Assembly: GCA_020698575.1 (NCBI GenBank) | Contig: CM036240.1 | Coordinates: 22,787,711-22,851,710, forward strand | Direction of reading: 5' to 3' | DNA length: 64,000 bases | Source of the DNA: Bostrychus sinensis | Taxonomy: Eukaryota; Chordata; Actinopteri; Gobiiformes; Eleotridae | Shown: piece after piece, positions 47,111 to 59,429 of the stretch | How the letters are laid out: each line of letters opens with the position of its first letter | Numbering within the stretch: the first letter of the stretch is position 1 | Notes under the pieces: generated by a model | Seen by the model: only the letters and a program-made list of their open reading frames with translations | Databases searched by the model: none | Told to the model about the DNA's origin: nothing | Program-made: the position numbers and the translations under genes

Positions 47111-49645
47111 GCCAAATATATTAGAGAAGTGGGTAAAGTGTTCAAAATCTGCACTCAAATTTAACTACTGTAATTGAAGTCATTAATAATCACATAGTAT
47201 TTAGACAATTATTGCATTGTTACATTATTTACACTAAAAATTAAAAAGTTAGATATACTAAGTAAGATCTGTCAAGTTTTTAGACCTACTTGTGCAGAAC
47301 TTGTTTACTCTCTATCGAGTCTGAAGTAATAAAGTCAATTTCTTTGGCACCACCACAGCCAAAGCAATCCACTCTGTGTTTGAGAACTCTACTAAAGACA
47401 ATCCCAAGCTTTGTGTTATATTACAGAAATTTTAATTATTGTCTTAGGTCTGACTAAAGAAAAAAACATATTACATTATTATAAACATATTAGTCAAACT
47501 GAAAATGTAGTAATTTGATTTCTTCTTAGTCAAGTTTACATACCTTCAAGTGTTTCAAAGCTGATCAGAATAAAGAAAGATTGAGATTAAAAAGCCTAAT
47601 TAAGTTAGTAGGGAATGTAAATGTAGTGAATGATACTAATTAAAGGGAAAGTTTGGGATTTGTATGAATATGCAAGCGTAAATATATTAAATACATACAA
47701 ACAGCAAATTTAATTTTCTTCTGTACATGGTTGTCATCACACAATTGCTATGGAGAAGCAGATAAGAATAACTCAACCAAGATTAAACCAATTCTAAAAA
47801 GGCAACAGTAAAAACTTGACCATTTAAAACAGTGTCAACATCATACAATAGCTCTCTAGTACTGTATATGTGGATAAAAATAAAATGTGGTTGAGAGTGT
47901 CTTGTTAAGGTGCCAAGAACACAAATGTTGATTCTGTGTTTTTAATTTAGCAACCATACAAATCTTTGCATTACTGCACCTGTCTGCTTCACAAAGCCAA
48001 GAGTATACTGACAAAAAGGTGAACTACAGAGTATTCTTGTTAGATTCTGTCATAAACAAATAATCTATACAGGTAAACGTGAAGGTAACTTGTTCCTGTG
48101 CCCATCTGTGCTTGTTTCTGTTGTTCATTGTTTATAACCGCCAGACCTCTACCTAAATCCCATGTGTGAAGACTGTATAAAACTTTCAGCCAAAGAGTGT
48201 TATTGAGCAGCAGAAAGTTGGATTTAAGCTTTGCTCAAGGCCAAGAACAGAATAAACAGAAAGTTTAGGTCACTGACTGAATTAGGCTTTAGAAATATTA
48301 CCCACAAAGTTGATGCTAAAAAAAGAGCGACCCTCAAGACGTTTCAGAGCCAAAAAGAAATCTGAACACATCAAAATTTACATCTGAGGATCTCCTCTGG
48401 CACACCAGTACTGTATACACTATGACAACGTGAATAAATTAACTGAGCTAATTTTATATGACACATGAAGGTGGGCATCGGAGTGTTAGAAAAACGGCTA
48501 CATTTAATTTTTTTTTAGGTTGTACACACTCTGAGAACTAAAGGTTACCATTAAATTTGCAGAGCATAAGGTTGTATCTATAAGTTTACACTTATCGACC
48601 TGAGAAGTTTTAAAAATCTTAAATCTTTAAACCTACACAGCAAAGGTCTACAGCATCTTGTCAATTTTATGTACAGATGGACTTAAAGCCAGCCACAGTA
48701 GCCTTAAGCAAAAAACAAATCTTTCTATTAGATTCTAAAAGAGAAGAAAAGTGGTATGGCCAAAATGGTCATTGCAGTAGGAGGTGAATATGATAATACT
48801 ACTTTATAACAAAACATTGATTTTGTTTACTCTTGTTTATTACTTAGCGCGACTCTGAAAATGCAGCAGGTCAAAGGCTGTGAAAAAGTTTAGCAGCAAT
48901 CTTAGGCAGGATAACAGATGTAAAATTGATACAAATATTGCAAAATATACTCTTTAAAAAATACTTCAAATCCATGCCTCCAAAAAGACTGCATTTATTT
49001 TCTGTTGGTTGTTGAAAAAGTCAGCTACTGGAGGTAATACCTCAGTCAAAATACACCTTACAAGCCCCCTACAAAAATCTTCAGTTGCATATTTTTATCC
49101 CGTTCACCAAAGAGTTATACTTCTGTCAGTATTGGTTTGTTGTTGAAAAAAGTAATGATCAGATATTAATAAAATGTTTAGAAATGTTTATGAAATGTTA
49201 AGACAGTAACAAGCCAAAAATAAATAAATAAATAAAAATGCTGGAAAGAGCTTGTTGCCAAAGAGGCCACCTTAAATATAAAGTGCTGAGGGAAACACTT
49301 CATCGTTCTTTGCACATGTGATGTGATATTTTAAATGTGGTTAAATATATGGATAAAATGTTGACTTGATATTTTCAAATCTCTGACTGTGCTGCAAAAT
49401 AGAGACTGGAACCGAAATGATTGTTTGTATGATGATTTTGCAATGAGTGTGCAGATGAAATGCAACAGTGGTCGCTGTGCTGCTGTTTTAATTAACATTT
49501 GAATGGACACGATGCGTGCTGTGTACTTTGGGGCTGCTCCCCTCCATCAGCAGGTGTTGCTCTCAACTGTAGAAACAATTCCACATTCAATCCTAGCAAT
49601 ACTGCCTGAATAGTGTCTGGGCGACCAGTTACCATTCTTGCACGA

Positions 49646-50113
49646 CTGAGTGTTTTCACACCTGAACAGTGACTGCTCTAGTCTGAACCCTGATAGAATT
49701 TGGCCCGTATTCTTTTTGCAAATGTACCAATCTTGTGATGCATGACATCACTATAATGAAGCTGTAGCTTAAATTCAACCAGGAAGACATGATTTTTTCC
49801 CCCATCCATCCCCTATCACCTGTCCGTCACTGTCAGCCAATCACAGCCTGCCCCTTGCCTCTCATCCATTCACCTCTCAGTCATTCTCACATTTACTGTA
49901 TATACACACCCTATGAGCTATGAGCCACATCCCTCCTCCACCCCCAACTCCACCGCAGCAACAGAACCATGTGAACTCAGAGGTGTGCTTCTGAGTTCTT
50001 TAAGTTTTACAAGTGCTTGTTTAGAACAAAAATACACATTTTAAATTTAAAACGAACCACATTAACCAAGTTTGTTTTAATTGAACCAAATGTGGCAGGT
50101 GTGAAAGTACCCA
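49646..50113. mobile_element. MITE with TTTCACACCTG ends
   Basis: The left end GAGTGTTTTCACACCTGAAC pairs with the right end, reverse-complemented as GGGTACTTTCACACCTGCCA. The centre is rich in CCATCC/CCTCC words and AATTGAACCAAA. Edges within a few bases. Confidence 0.65.
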
Positions 50114-50934
50114 AAGATACTGGCCAAAACATTCAATGATGCTTTTTGTTTTAAATGACAAGGACTTGATGCTGAAAATATCATAACCAGGATTTTAAAA
50201 CTTATATTTCATCATTAACCTGATACAATCTAACAACTGTCTTGCAACTGTACACAATCCTTTAAAAAATGTCTAGGATCCAGAGAGTGATTCTGATTAA
50301 ACCAAAAACAAACACATTTTTGGGGTTTCCTGACAATTTTATCTCTCTCAACACATTTTCATGACTGATGACCACAGAAATGTTTGTAAAATAAAAAGTA
50401 GTTGCACAGGAATTCATCCCTGAGGCACTGTTTTTGTACTGAATCATGGGCCACTGAATTAAGATCATCATCATAAATTGTAAGATGTCAAAAATATTCC
50501 TTAGTTTCTAATGGAAGCTCACAGCAAAGGGTTAATGAACGGTAGAAGCCACTTTCACAGCTTTTGATTATCAACTATATTATTTTGTAATGTACTCATA
50601 AGTAAACTGTAATGAATAGGCCTGTTTGTATTTCTTTCTAATTAGCTCTGCTGAATCTTGCTGTTGTTGTACTTCAGTACTCAAGACACAAGCAGGCCAG
50701 AGTCTCCCCAGCAGCTCTCAGAGGGACACCCGCTGAGAAGGCCCATCACGAGGCCATTTTGGCATTCATGAGCATGATTGATGACACTGAGATGGAGGCA
50801 GCATTTGAGAAATCCCCTCTGCGCCTTGGGAGAAAAATGATGATTGTTTGGAATCTTCCCTGATAGTTCCCCTCTCTGCTTCTCAGTAGGACGTTACATT
50901 ACATTAAAAGCACTGTCGATGCTGTAGACTGTAC

Positions 50935-51298
50935 TAGGGCTGCACATTTGATATTAAATAATTATGTTAAATATTGTAATAACATTATTTTGGTGATATA
51001 ATTTAATAGCCTTAATAAGGTTAAGGCTCTATTAATCATATTAAAAGTTTAGTTCAACTTTAATTTATGAAGAGATACAAGGCTCTAAACCAGGTCTAAA
51101 TTTAGGATGTAATTATGACTAAATGTAATTTGTTTTGGTCATACATATTTTGTTTTAAGGGTCCAAATACTTACTTTGGTAATGTACACTATTTCTGTAA
51201 GATGGAAGACCATAACAATATTTAGCTTCTTGTGATAGGGATATTACATTTGTTGATATTGTGATAACGATTAATTTGCAATATTTTGTGCAGCCGCA
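50935..51298. mobile_element. hAT-type MITE, 364 bp, 8-bp target duplication
   Basis: The left end TAGGGCTGCACATTTGATAT pairs with the right end, reverse-complemented as TGCGGCTGCACAAAATATTG. The flanks GACTGTAC (50927-50934) and GACTGTGC (51299-51306) match at 7 of 8 positions. AT-rich interior without a coding frame. Confidence 0.88.
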
Positions 51299-53389
51299 GA
51301 CTGTGCTGTAAGAATGACTATTTCAAATTGTCTAAGAGGTTTGTTGCACCTTAAAACCATAGATTCTAGGCCTATATATGAGTGACAGAAAGGTCACCAT
51401 GATCTGACAATGCATCACAGCATACTGGCATGTGCCGCAGGGGCTAACAAAGTCACCTGGCCCTCTCCCCCACAATGGCACTTTGGTTTAACCTGCTTTT
51501 AATCCTCTCCATCCCATTACATGACAGTGTGAAGATTTGCACATAACACATCTGAGACAGATATCGTCTGGCTGGTTGTGAAGGCAGCCAAGGATCACAT
51601 AAAATATCATCACCGTTATTTCTGTCCCATCTCCATCCTCTGACTGGAAGTAAACAGAGCCGGGGCGTCAGACGACATGTTAGAAGTTAGATGTAGCCGT
51701 CTGCTGAATGACTCACTTTCCCTCTTCAAACAGGAGTCAGGTGAGACAGAGTGCACGGTGTGAACTTTAAGTGGAGGAATTGGATTTAAAATACCAGTTT
51801 TAATTATTCAGTGGTAATGAATGAAAGTCGAGGACATAATATCCAGAGTTTTCATAAAAAATTAAGATCTATTCTCCCACACTGCACATTCCTCCTATTC
51901 CACAGAGCCTACTAGGACATAGTGGAGAGATTTGCAGTATTAATATTGGACAAACCAAAACAAATCTTAAACATACTGCGGAGAAAATAAAATACTACCA
52001 ATTTAAACAATATAAATCTTTTAAAGATAAAGTTTCACAAGAACAAAAGATGATAAGGAGTAATATATACAGTATACTGTAATCCAAACCTTCCTTGTAC
52101 TGCATGTGCATTACCTGTTACACTGACGGCCAGAATCTTTGTCTCAAACTATGCTCATCAAATTTCTATCACTGTGCTTCTTTCAGATATTACATTTTTA
52201 ATTAATAAGCATTTTTATCTCTTTTTTCACTAGGGGCAAGAGTGTGTCCCTTCAGTTTTGAAAGTGAGGCACAGCCATTCACAAAATCAGCAATTCACCT
52301 TACAACTTGCATACGTTGTTTGATATGTACCTCACCCAAAATGTTATTTTTGACCATGGGGAGATCTGCCCCCTCCTGCAAACTCCAAATAGAAGGGCAG
52401 TCCAGCAATCCCTTTCTAGCTGAGATGCAGCAACCACTCTGTCATTGTGCACCCTACTTTGACAGTTAGTACTAAACCAATGCATCCAAGACCCCGATCT
52501 GAACTTTGACACAACCCTAACAGCCTCACCATGGAAGAGAGTGTTTACTAACAAATACAACATATTGCATCAATAATAAATAAGAAACTGTAAGGTTTCT
52601 GCAATAGTGTGAACACTAAAAAACTTTCTGTGTCCCTCTGAGGTTTGTGTCTAAAGCTATATAGCAGCTGACTGCCTCCAGTCTGGCCCGGTCATCCGGC
52701 AGAACCATCAAACTGTGCCTGTCCTGGAATTACTGTACCAACAGCATTTAGGCTCTGAGTTGTTACAAAATTTCAGCCAATAACATCGACTCTATTGCGG
52801 TCTTTCCACCTGACCTGTATTCCTTCTGTTTGATGCACTTGAGGATGTGAATTCACAAGAATTAGATTTTATACTGTCTAAGCTATATTACACATTTAAC
52901 AGAAAACCATTAAACCCATGCATCAATCTGTCAGCATCTGATTCCACACTCCCCGCCTCTGATATTATGACAGATTTTTGAGAAATCAAATAACAAATAC
53001 CAGCCATTTAACACTTATAGCTATAAAACAGAGGTGGACCACTAACATAAAGAATGGCATTTTCCCAAATCATCAGTGAGTTAATAGAGTGTGATGGCAG
53101 CTGTAAGGCTGACAGGAACAATAAGCTATACACGGAGAGCTGTATGAACCCGCTCCCACAAGAACCAAATCATCTCAGTGCTGGGATATTAGCTCCACAC
53201 TAATGTCATCACCATCAGCCACACATGTTCAGAGCCTGCGAGGCGAATATTGGCCTGTGTTAATGTACATGAGAGGGTTATGTTTATTGGTAATCTATCA
53301 GTAAAAGTGCTAATTCTCAGGCACGGGACAAAATTCAATCATCATTTTTTTTTATTCTAACTACAATGAAATTGTATTATAACATTACC

Positions 53390-53700
53390 TCCAACAATTA
53401 CATTATGTTTCAACCAGCATTGGTTTGTTGGTTGTTGTTTATTTTTTGGTTGGTTCATTAGTCTGTTAGCAAGTTAACTAAAAAAGTAATGGCTGGATGT
53501 TGTTTTCAGAAAAGGTTACTAATAGGCCAAGGAGGAATTTATTTGTTTTTGGCGTGGATCCAGGTCACTGCCTGGATCCAGGAAATTTTTTTAATGAATC
53601 TTTACCACCACAAGCAAGGGATAACCTCACCAGAAGGGGTCAGCAAACAAGCAATTGTTACTTTTGGTGTAGCTCTGAATTATTGTGTAAATCTAGGTGT
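53390..53700 (-). repeat. Dispersed repeat, copy 4 of 4 (inverted)
   Basis: Carries TTAGTCTGTTAGCAAGTTAA, GCGTGGATCCAGGTCACTGC and ATGAATCTTTACCACCACAA, the inverse of blocks in the copies at 4580, 20110 and 25795. Two open frames here translate only repeat sequence. Confidence 0.6.
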
Positions 53701-53708
53701 GTGAGATT

Positions 53709-53800
53709 TGTGCCATGTGGTTCAATGGATAGATCATTTACCCCTGAACTAGAAGATCATCCTTTCAAGCTCAGGTTTGGGCACTATTTGTAGATTGTAG
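53709..53800 (+). repeat. tRNA-like SINE head fragment
   Basis: GTGCCATGTGGTTCAATGGA TAGATCATTTACC resembles an A-box region, and CCTTTCAAGCTCAGG a weak B box. No acceptor-stem pairing supports an intact tRNA. It lies directly beside the inverted repeat copy. Confidence 0.4.
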
Positions 53801-55079
53801 ATCTAAGTATTTCCTCCAAAATTTGTCAAAACATGTGTGAGTGTGCTAATATTGACCACACACTACATTTACTAATTTAAGTTTTATTTTTTACTGTGTT
53901 ATTGGTATGAGGCAGTAAGTGTGAGGCTGAAGGGCATGCCCATCATGGCGTGAATCTGCTGAGGTGTTGATAATGGCTTGTCTCTACGACAGACATATAA
54001 GGTTATAACTCATTCAGAGACCTGATCAAAAGGACATTTATTCAGGATGACATCATTGGAGGATGAGAGAGAATTGAATTTTTTCCCTCATTTGGGAGAT
54101 TAGTGGTGATGTCAGGGACACAGCTCCAAAGGGTTTAATCAGATGGTTATTCAAGCCGCCTCTGAACAGGTGCGCTTGTTATCAAATATGCAGCCTTTTA
54201 CGTGTGCCAGCTTCGCCTTTTTATAGCGGAATCAGTGGCTCTGAAGCATAACAATGAGGTCCAGAGGAGAGAGGGAAAATATGGGAGTAAAGCACTTTGC
54301 ATAGTTTGCATACTTTTCCCCAGATCTAAAAGTGAAATAACAAAGTGAAAGTGTACATTACAGATATATTACAAATTATGGCTGTGGAGGAATAACTTTT
54401 TCCATGTATTTATAGTTGGGTATGCTATCATGTCTTTTGAGCTATAAATACCTACTATCAATAACTGGTTGTAACACCTTAGCCTTCACAGCCTAATTAG
54501 CCTAAAGGGCCTTTCAGGTTTAGGTTCAGATCCTGCATTGTGCCTCTTTGGACATTGTGCATTCTACCAACATGGTGTCTTTTCAACTCATTCTTTGTAC
54601 TTGGTCCTTGGTTTTTTGTGTGCATCATGAGATCGGTTCAACTTGGATCCTTCATTGCACCTTTCCCCAAGTCACAGTACTTTGGCACTCAGTGAGTTTT
54701 TAGATGAAGAACACATCACGGTGCTTTCCCATTCACACTGCAGCCTGACTTGGCTCCTTGCAACTTTTTAATATTCTTAAAGAAAACTTCCTGGGTTGCT
54801 ATGAGGAATGGAAAAATTACTGGGAGTGTTTTGTACACTCATAAGGAGCAGATTTTGAAGAAGACAATGTTAAATTTTAAAAAGTGTAAATAAAAGAATT
54901 TTAAAACATTACAACGTCTTCTCTCTAATACCTCTAATACATGTAACTATGCACAATTTCAGTATATTCCCGAAGAGTTATGTTCTTGAACTAAATTTTA
55001 TATTTGGGGACATAGATAAAAATGTGACTAATACAGCCCACAAATATATTTCCATAAAGTATTAATGCATCTGAATAAG

Positions 55080-55440
55080 AAGTGACTTGTGGCCACAGAC
55101 TGCTGCTAAGTTACTGCACAAGCCAACAGCTCCACTTGAACACACCTTATCACCTCATTTTCTCTGGGCAGGAGTTAATCTGCAGAGTTGACCGTTCATT
55201 ATCTCTGCTTGGTTAGCACAGTCGGAGACCTCTTCTGGACAAGGTGCATTTAGTCACAGCTGCAGCTAAGGGGCTACTATTCTAGTATCAATGCTCAGCA
55301 GCTCATATAATGGGATGTTAGGGCTGCTAACAATGCTCTCCTATTAGGGCTAATTACAGCAGGGCTACCTCTTTATTGAATGAAGTCTAATTTATTGTGC
55401 CAGCTCCACTGTGTAAATGATGCTGTCTGTGCCTAGTTGG
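55080..55440. promoter_or_regulatory. Candidate regulatory stretch about 0.6-1 kb inside intron 1 from exon 1
   Basis: Non-repetitive text with GGAGTTAATCTGCAG, TTAGTCACAGCTGCAGCTAA and TATTAGGGCTAATTACAGC motifs. It sits close to the promoter end of intron 1, a usual place for enhancers. Conservation is not tested. Confidence 0.3.
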
Positions 55441-56052
55441 TACAAGGAGGTTAACTTTTGTAACACCCCCCTACTGTATAGTGACTCAATAGATAAACAT
55501 TATAAAAAAAATATTAGTAAAAACTTCATAGTTGAAACATGCCCATCTTGGAAATTCAGCACTGGATAGTTAATTTAAATGCCTTCAATTGCTAAAGTAC
55601 AAAATAAAAATAAATAAATAAAGGAAACATTTTTATATTGTGCAAGCATAAATATGAAAGGCTTTACAATACACAATAAGAGTTTCCAAATCAAAGATTA
55701 TACAATGGAGTGTGTGGCTGTAAACTTAGTCAAAAAATTCATATTCAAAAAGTGACCGGTGGTTGAATAGCTGAGTAGATAGTGTTCTTTTATATGCCAT
55801 CAGGCTACTGCTGAGCATTTTAAACCTCTTTATAGAGCCGTTGTAAAGGGCTGCTGCCCAGTGATTTTGCATCCTAATTTGGCTGTAATGGCATATTTGG
55901 TTTACAACTTTTCCACCCAGAGCCATTATCATTTACAGCTGCAGTTAACGGCACACATGCTGCTAAATAGCTATCCCAAATGCCTGTAGTGGGCTCCTAT
56001 TCGGCAGGTGGATAGTGTAATTAAGGGCTCAGACAGTGTCCAGTCTTCTTAC

Positions 56053-56203
56053 CTGGGATCTCCTGAAGAGGGACATATCCAAAGCTGAAGCCTCTGCTCG
56101 TACAAGCCTCACGCACCTCGCTGCAGTTACGTGCTTTGAAATCTGCTTTCACTGCAACAGACAGCAGGGAAAAAGTGCAAATAATAGTCTCTAGACTGAC
56201 CAT
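56053..56203 (-). CDS. gpc6: Glypican-6, coding exon 1 (start codon, signal peptide)
   Basis: The ATG at 56203-56201 has a good context (ACAATGG), and nothing upstream offers an in-frame ATG: the open frame beyond it starts only at a TTG. The exon gives 50 codons plus one base and ends at donor CAG|GTAAGA, phase 1. Residues 1-20 form a hydrophobic signal peptide (TIICTFSLLSVAV) with likely cleavage before or near ADFKAR, matching the family layout where the mature chain begins A-D/E-x-K-x-x-x-C. The conserved first cysteine is C26 in RNCSEVR. There is a second cysteine, C34 in REACTSRGF, where the family members I know have Tyr or another residue; this is unusual. The exon ends in PLQEIPG, matching the family P-x-x-E-I-x-G pattern. 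The product should enter the secretory pathway and end GPI-anchored at the cell surface. Confidence 0.95.
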
Positions 56204-56637
56204 TGTTGACTTGTTTAGAAATCCGTAAAGGTTGAGGTTCTCTGTACTGTCTCGCTTGCTGGTTAAAAGTCCCCCCGCGGAGGACCTGCCGGTACTTAAT
56301 GAGCGATTATTGGTCGCAACTTCACTAATGGTGGTTACCAAGACATGTCTTCAAGTCAATACGCTTCGTGTCGGAGACGAGAATAATTAAAGGAAGTCCC
56401 CTGGCGCGGTACAACAGCGGAGTGAGCCCATGCAGGTGCCACATGAATCCGCGCAGCGCGTTTCACTCAACTTGGCGGAGTAGACGAAGCCCGGTGCTCG
56501 CTGTGTTCAAGTGAAAAGCTGAGCGGAGGGAGCGCTCTGTGTTCACATCTGATGCACTGCGAGGCAACAGAGAGCGCAAAAACATGGCGCGGAATCAGCG
56601 GAATGGACTGTGCACCAGGGAAGACGACAGAAACAGA
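56204..56637 (-). other. gpc6: Probable gpc6 5'UTR
   Basis: The segment lies between the TATA-like box and the start codon on the minus strand. It is GC-richer than the intron, with CpG clusters (such as CCGCGCAGCGCG near 56450). A four-codon upstream reading frame, ATG TCT TGG TAA, lies at 56346-56335, ahead of the main start and in another frame. The transcription start is inferred from TATA spacing only. An additional 5' non-coding exon cannot be excluded. Confidence 0.5.
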
Positions 56638-56661
56638 AAGCTGACTTATCAGACACTCCCA

Positions 56662-56668
56662 TTTTATA
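56662..56668 (-). promoter_or_regulatory. gpc6: TATA-like box (TATAAAA) of the gpc6 promoter
   Basis: On the minus strand GGTTATAAAATGGGAG precedes a CTGATAAGTCAG motif (GATA and AP-1-like words). With usual spacing transcription would start about 56632-56640, about 430 nt before the start codon, at the edge of the GC-richer region. Position, orientation and composition agree, but no transcript evidence is available. Confidence 0.45.
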
Positions 56669-57537
56669 ACCAGACCTACAGATAAATTCCAAGCACCCAC
56701 GGTATTTTTATATTCGTAATGTGTCTTAGCATTTCTTAATAGTATACAGACAAACAGTGTTGCCAGATTGGGCTGTTTTCCACCCTTTTAGGCTTCTTTT
56801 GAACACTTGGGACTGGAGAAAACAGCATTAGGCTGGTTTATAAAATATGAGCTGCTTTTCTTTTGGTGGGTTTTTATAAAATATCCCGGAGAAAATACAT
56901 AGTTGTCATTTTATGACAAACAAAGTAGAGATACACATTTCAATAAACAGCTGTGTCCTCCCACTCATATCATCAGTTCATTTGTTTTAAAATGAGTGAT
57001 TCATGTTTGGTTGTTTACATTTCATACTGGTATTTCCTACTTTTTTGTGGTTTCTATGACCAGGTAGGCTTTGGTTGTCTGATTGCATTCTTGGTGGAAA
57101 ACCTGTCTGGTTCACTTTTTTGGTGCTGCTGTTTTCTTTCTTACGTAAAATGGTTTTAACATTTAGAGTGGTTGGTATATGGAGTGTTTTTTATTGTGTT
57201 GGGCAGGTTTTAAGTTCTGTTTGAGTTGGAAACTGTCAGGGATCTGGCAGCAATGATGACAAAATTATAATGTCATGATCATGTTCTAATTCTCAGCATA
57301 ATCATAATGAGCTTGTTGAGAGTGTTGGCCCTGGCTGCGACTAACTGGGCATCCCGCCTCAAGCTTGTATTTGCTAGGATAGGCTCCAGGCCCCCAAAAC
57401 CCCTTTAAGACCAGTCTCTTTACAATCAAATAAAACTATTTTTATTAACAAAAACATTACAAGCTAAAGTTAAGACCAGCTGTAAGGAGATTATGTGCCA
57501 CATTTTTCAAACAGAAGTCATTAGCTTTAGCATAGTC

Positions 57538-58290
57538 CAGGGGTCTGCAACCTTTGGGATCCAAAAAAGCCAATTGTTCCCACAAATACAAAATTTTAAT
57601 CTGTAAAACGATGCAACCAATTTTATTACACAAAATTGTCTGAGCCTATAACAGAAATATAGCATATGGCTGGTTATTAATATCTGAAAACTAACAAAGA
57701 ACTGTGTTAAATACTGCACTGACTCACCTGGAGAACTACAGTTGCATTCTTGATTAGGGTGACCACCAGACTTCCCTATTTAACCGGGACTGTCCCAGTT
57801 TTAGGCTCCTTGTCCCATGTCCTAAGACATTTATGTAAAAACACCCATATGTCCCACTTTTCAACAAATCATGTCCCTGTTGTCCCCTTTTTACCTAATA
57901 GAAATGCATAGGAAACTTAAAAACATTAATCTTAAGACTTTTGTCACAAAAAGTATTAACAGTGTAATTTATTTTATTAGTAAATTGCCATTAAAATTCA
58001 GAACTTAAGCCCTGGTGTTATGTACTTTAATAACATGACAGAAAACTATATGGATTTTGGAAAGTTTTTTTGTCACTTGGTAGGTTAAGATGCAGCGTGA
58101 TTAGTAAAAAAAAAAAAAGTGCGTGTCCCAGTTTTTTGGTCTAAAAAGCTGGTCACCCTATTTTTGCTGCTTGTGTGTGGCATTTCTAATCAGTCAGCTT
58201 ATTGCATAACCAGATGTCAGAACCCCACAGAGCCGCAAGAGATGGGCTAAAGAGCCACCTGTGGCTCTTAAACCCTGGGTTAGACCCCTG
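57538..58290. mobile_element. hAT-type MITE, 753 bp, perfect 8-bp target duplication
   Basis: The ends CAGGGGTCTGCAACCTTTGG and, reverse-complemented, CAGGGGTCTAACCCAGGGTT pair well. The flanking octamers GCATAGTC at 57530-57537 and 58291-58298 are identical. The interior includes AGAGCCACCTGTGGCTCTTA, a word typical of this fish family. It contains the nested element listed next. Confidence 0.93.
57755..58160. mobile_element. Nested MITE (TAGGGTGACCA ends)
   Basis: The left end TAGGGTGACCACCAGACTTC and right end, reverse-complemented TAGGGTGACCAGCTTTTTAG, are inverted. GTCCCAG and TGTCCC words recur inside. It sits entirely within the 57538-58290 element, so it is the younger insertion or part of a composite. 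Target duplication too short to call. Confidence 0.75.
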
Positions 58291-59429
58291 GCATAGTCAG
58301 TCTAATGCTAATGCTAACTATTCTCCACATATTCTATTTGGGATTTCTGCAAGCTAGCTTACATTAGATTTAATAGAAATGGGAAAAAAACAAAAACAAA
58401 AAAACATTTTAAACATACCTCTAAATCACTGGGTGTCCTCTTTGGTCGCATATATTTCAGCTTTGATTAACTTTTCCAACTTTAATCTGTCAAAAAATGT
58501 CCCAGGCTAGTGTGTCTCAAGTGAAAACTGAAAATAATAAAGATGCCTGCTAATGTGTAGCCAAAAAAACATGACTGATATATTTTTTTTTTATACTATC
58601 ACTCCGCCTTTCCCTAATGCCTATGATCCAGCACATACAGGTTGAGTTGCATCTCAGTAAATTAGAACATCATGGAAAAGTCAGTGTATCAATACACATT
58701 ATTTGTGAGGAATTTGAATAAAAACATAAAATAAGACATTTTAGTATTGTATTTTACTTGTAATGTAAATGTAAATAAATGTAAATTATGAAGCTCTATA
58801 TTTCTCCAATTCATTCAATAACAAAGCAAAAGCCTGAGCCGAAGAGAATCAAATGTGATTAACTCAGAGGATATAATGGATGTGACGAGGAGGGCCAGGA
58901 GGCAAGCTTTCATGACTTTATTGATTTCGGAAGACAGGGATCCTTCGGGTAGATCAACAGTGGATTAACATGGATGCCGCTGCCGTCAGAAGAGATTCCT
59001 ATTGGTATGAAGAACCACATTTTATTGGGTACTTTGCTTCACAGGGTGACAACAGAGGATTTCAACAACAAAATCCACAGGTGAAGGTTTAGGGGAAGAG
59101 ACAACAAGAGGAGTAGAGAAATCCTTTTATCTGGTGACATTGTGGGCTATATGGTGCATTGTGTGAAGGTTATAAGAAGACACCTTTTCTAATGTTAAAA
59201 CTCAAGAAAAATGAAAAACCAAAGGGATCCTGGCATTGATAAAATATCACCTTTCATCACCTTTTATGTAATTTAAATAACATATTTTTATGATTGCTGC
59301 TGTAAACCACTTTACCGTTATATCAGCTGCATTACTATTTATTTTATAAAGAAATGTGCATTAGCAAAAAGCAAAAGCACAAATTCACACTTTCTTATTA
59401 TATGAATGTATTGTTTGTAACATACATGC

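Larger units (their letters stand above)
27677..56052 (-). other. gpc6: gpc6 intron 1 (28376 bp)
   Basis: Bounded by donor CAG|GTAAGA (GT at 56051-56052) and acceptor TTGCAG (AG at 27677-27678). The proximal half (28330-46065) is dense in transposon copies, listed separately. The segments 28700-31410, 36470-37320, 43420-44530, 46070-46870, 47110-49640, 51300-53380 and 53800-55080 hold unique AT-rich DNA in which I recognise no exon, RNA gene or named repeat. Candidate regulatory stretches are listed at 34040, 38290, 46880 and 55080. A long first intron is usual for vertebrate glypican-6, whose human gene exceeds 1 Mb. Confidence 0.88.

Noticed and set aside
52242..52563. Pair of 75- and 87-codon frames on opposite strands
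   Set aside because: Sequence is moderately complex but matches no protein I know and lacks splice context; possibly an unrecognised repeat.
53709..53800. Possible tRNA gene
   Set aside because: A- and B-box-like words only; no acceptor-stem pairing, and it sits within repeat debris.
56204..56341. N-terminal extension of the glypican by 46 residues
   Set aside because: The frame is open but begins at TTG, has no in-frame ATG, and would bury the signal peptide.
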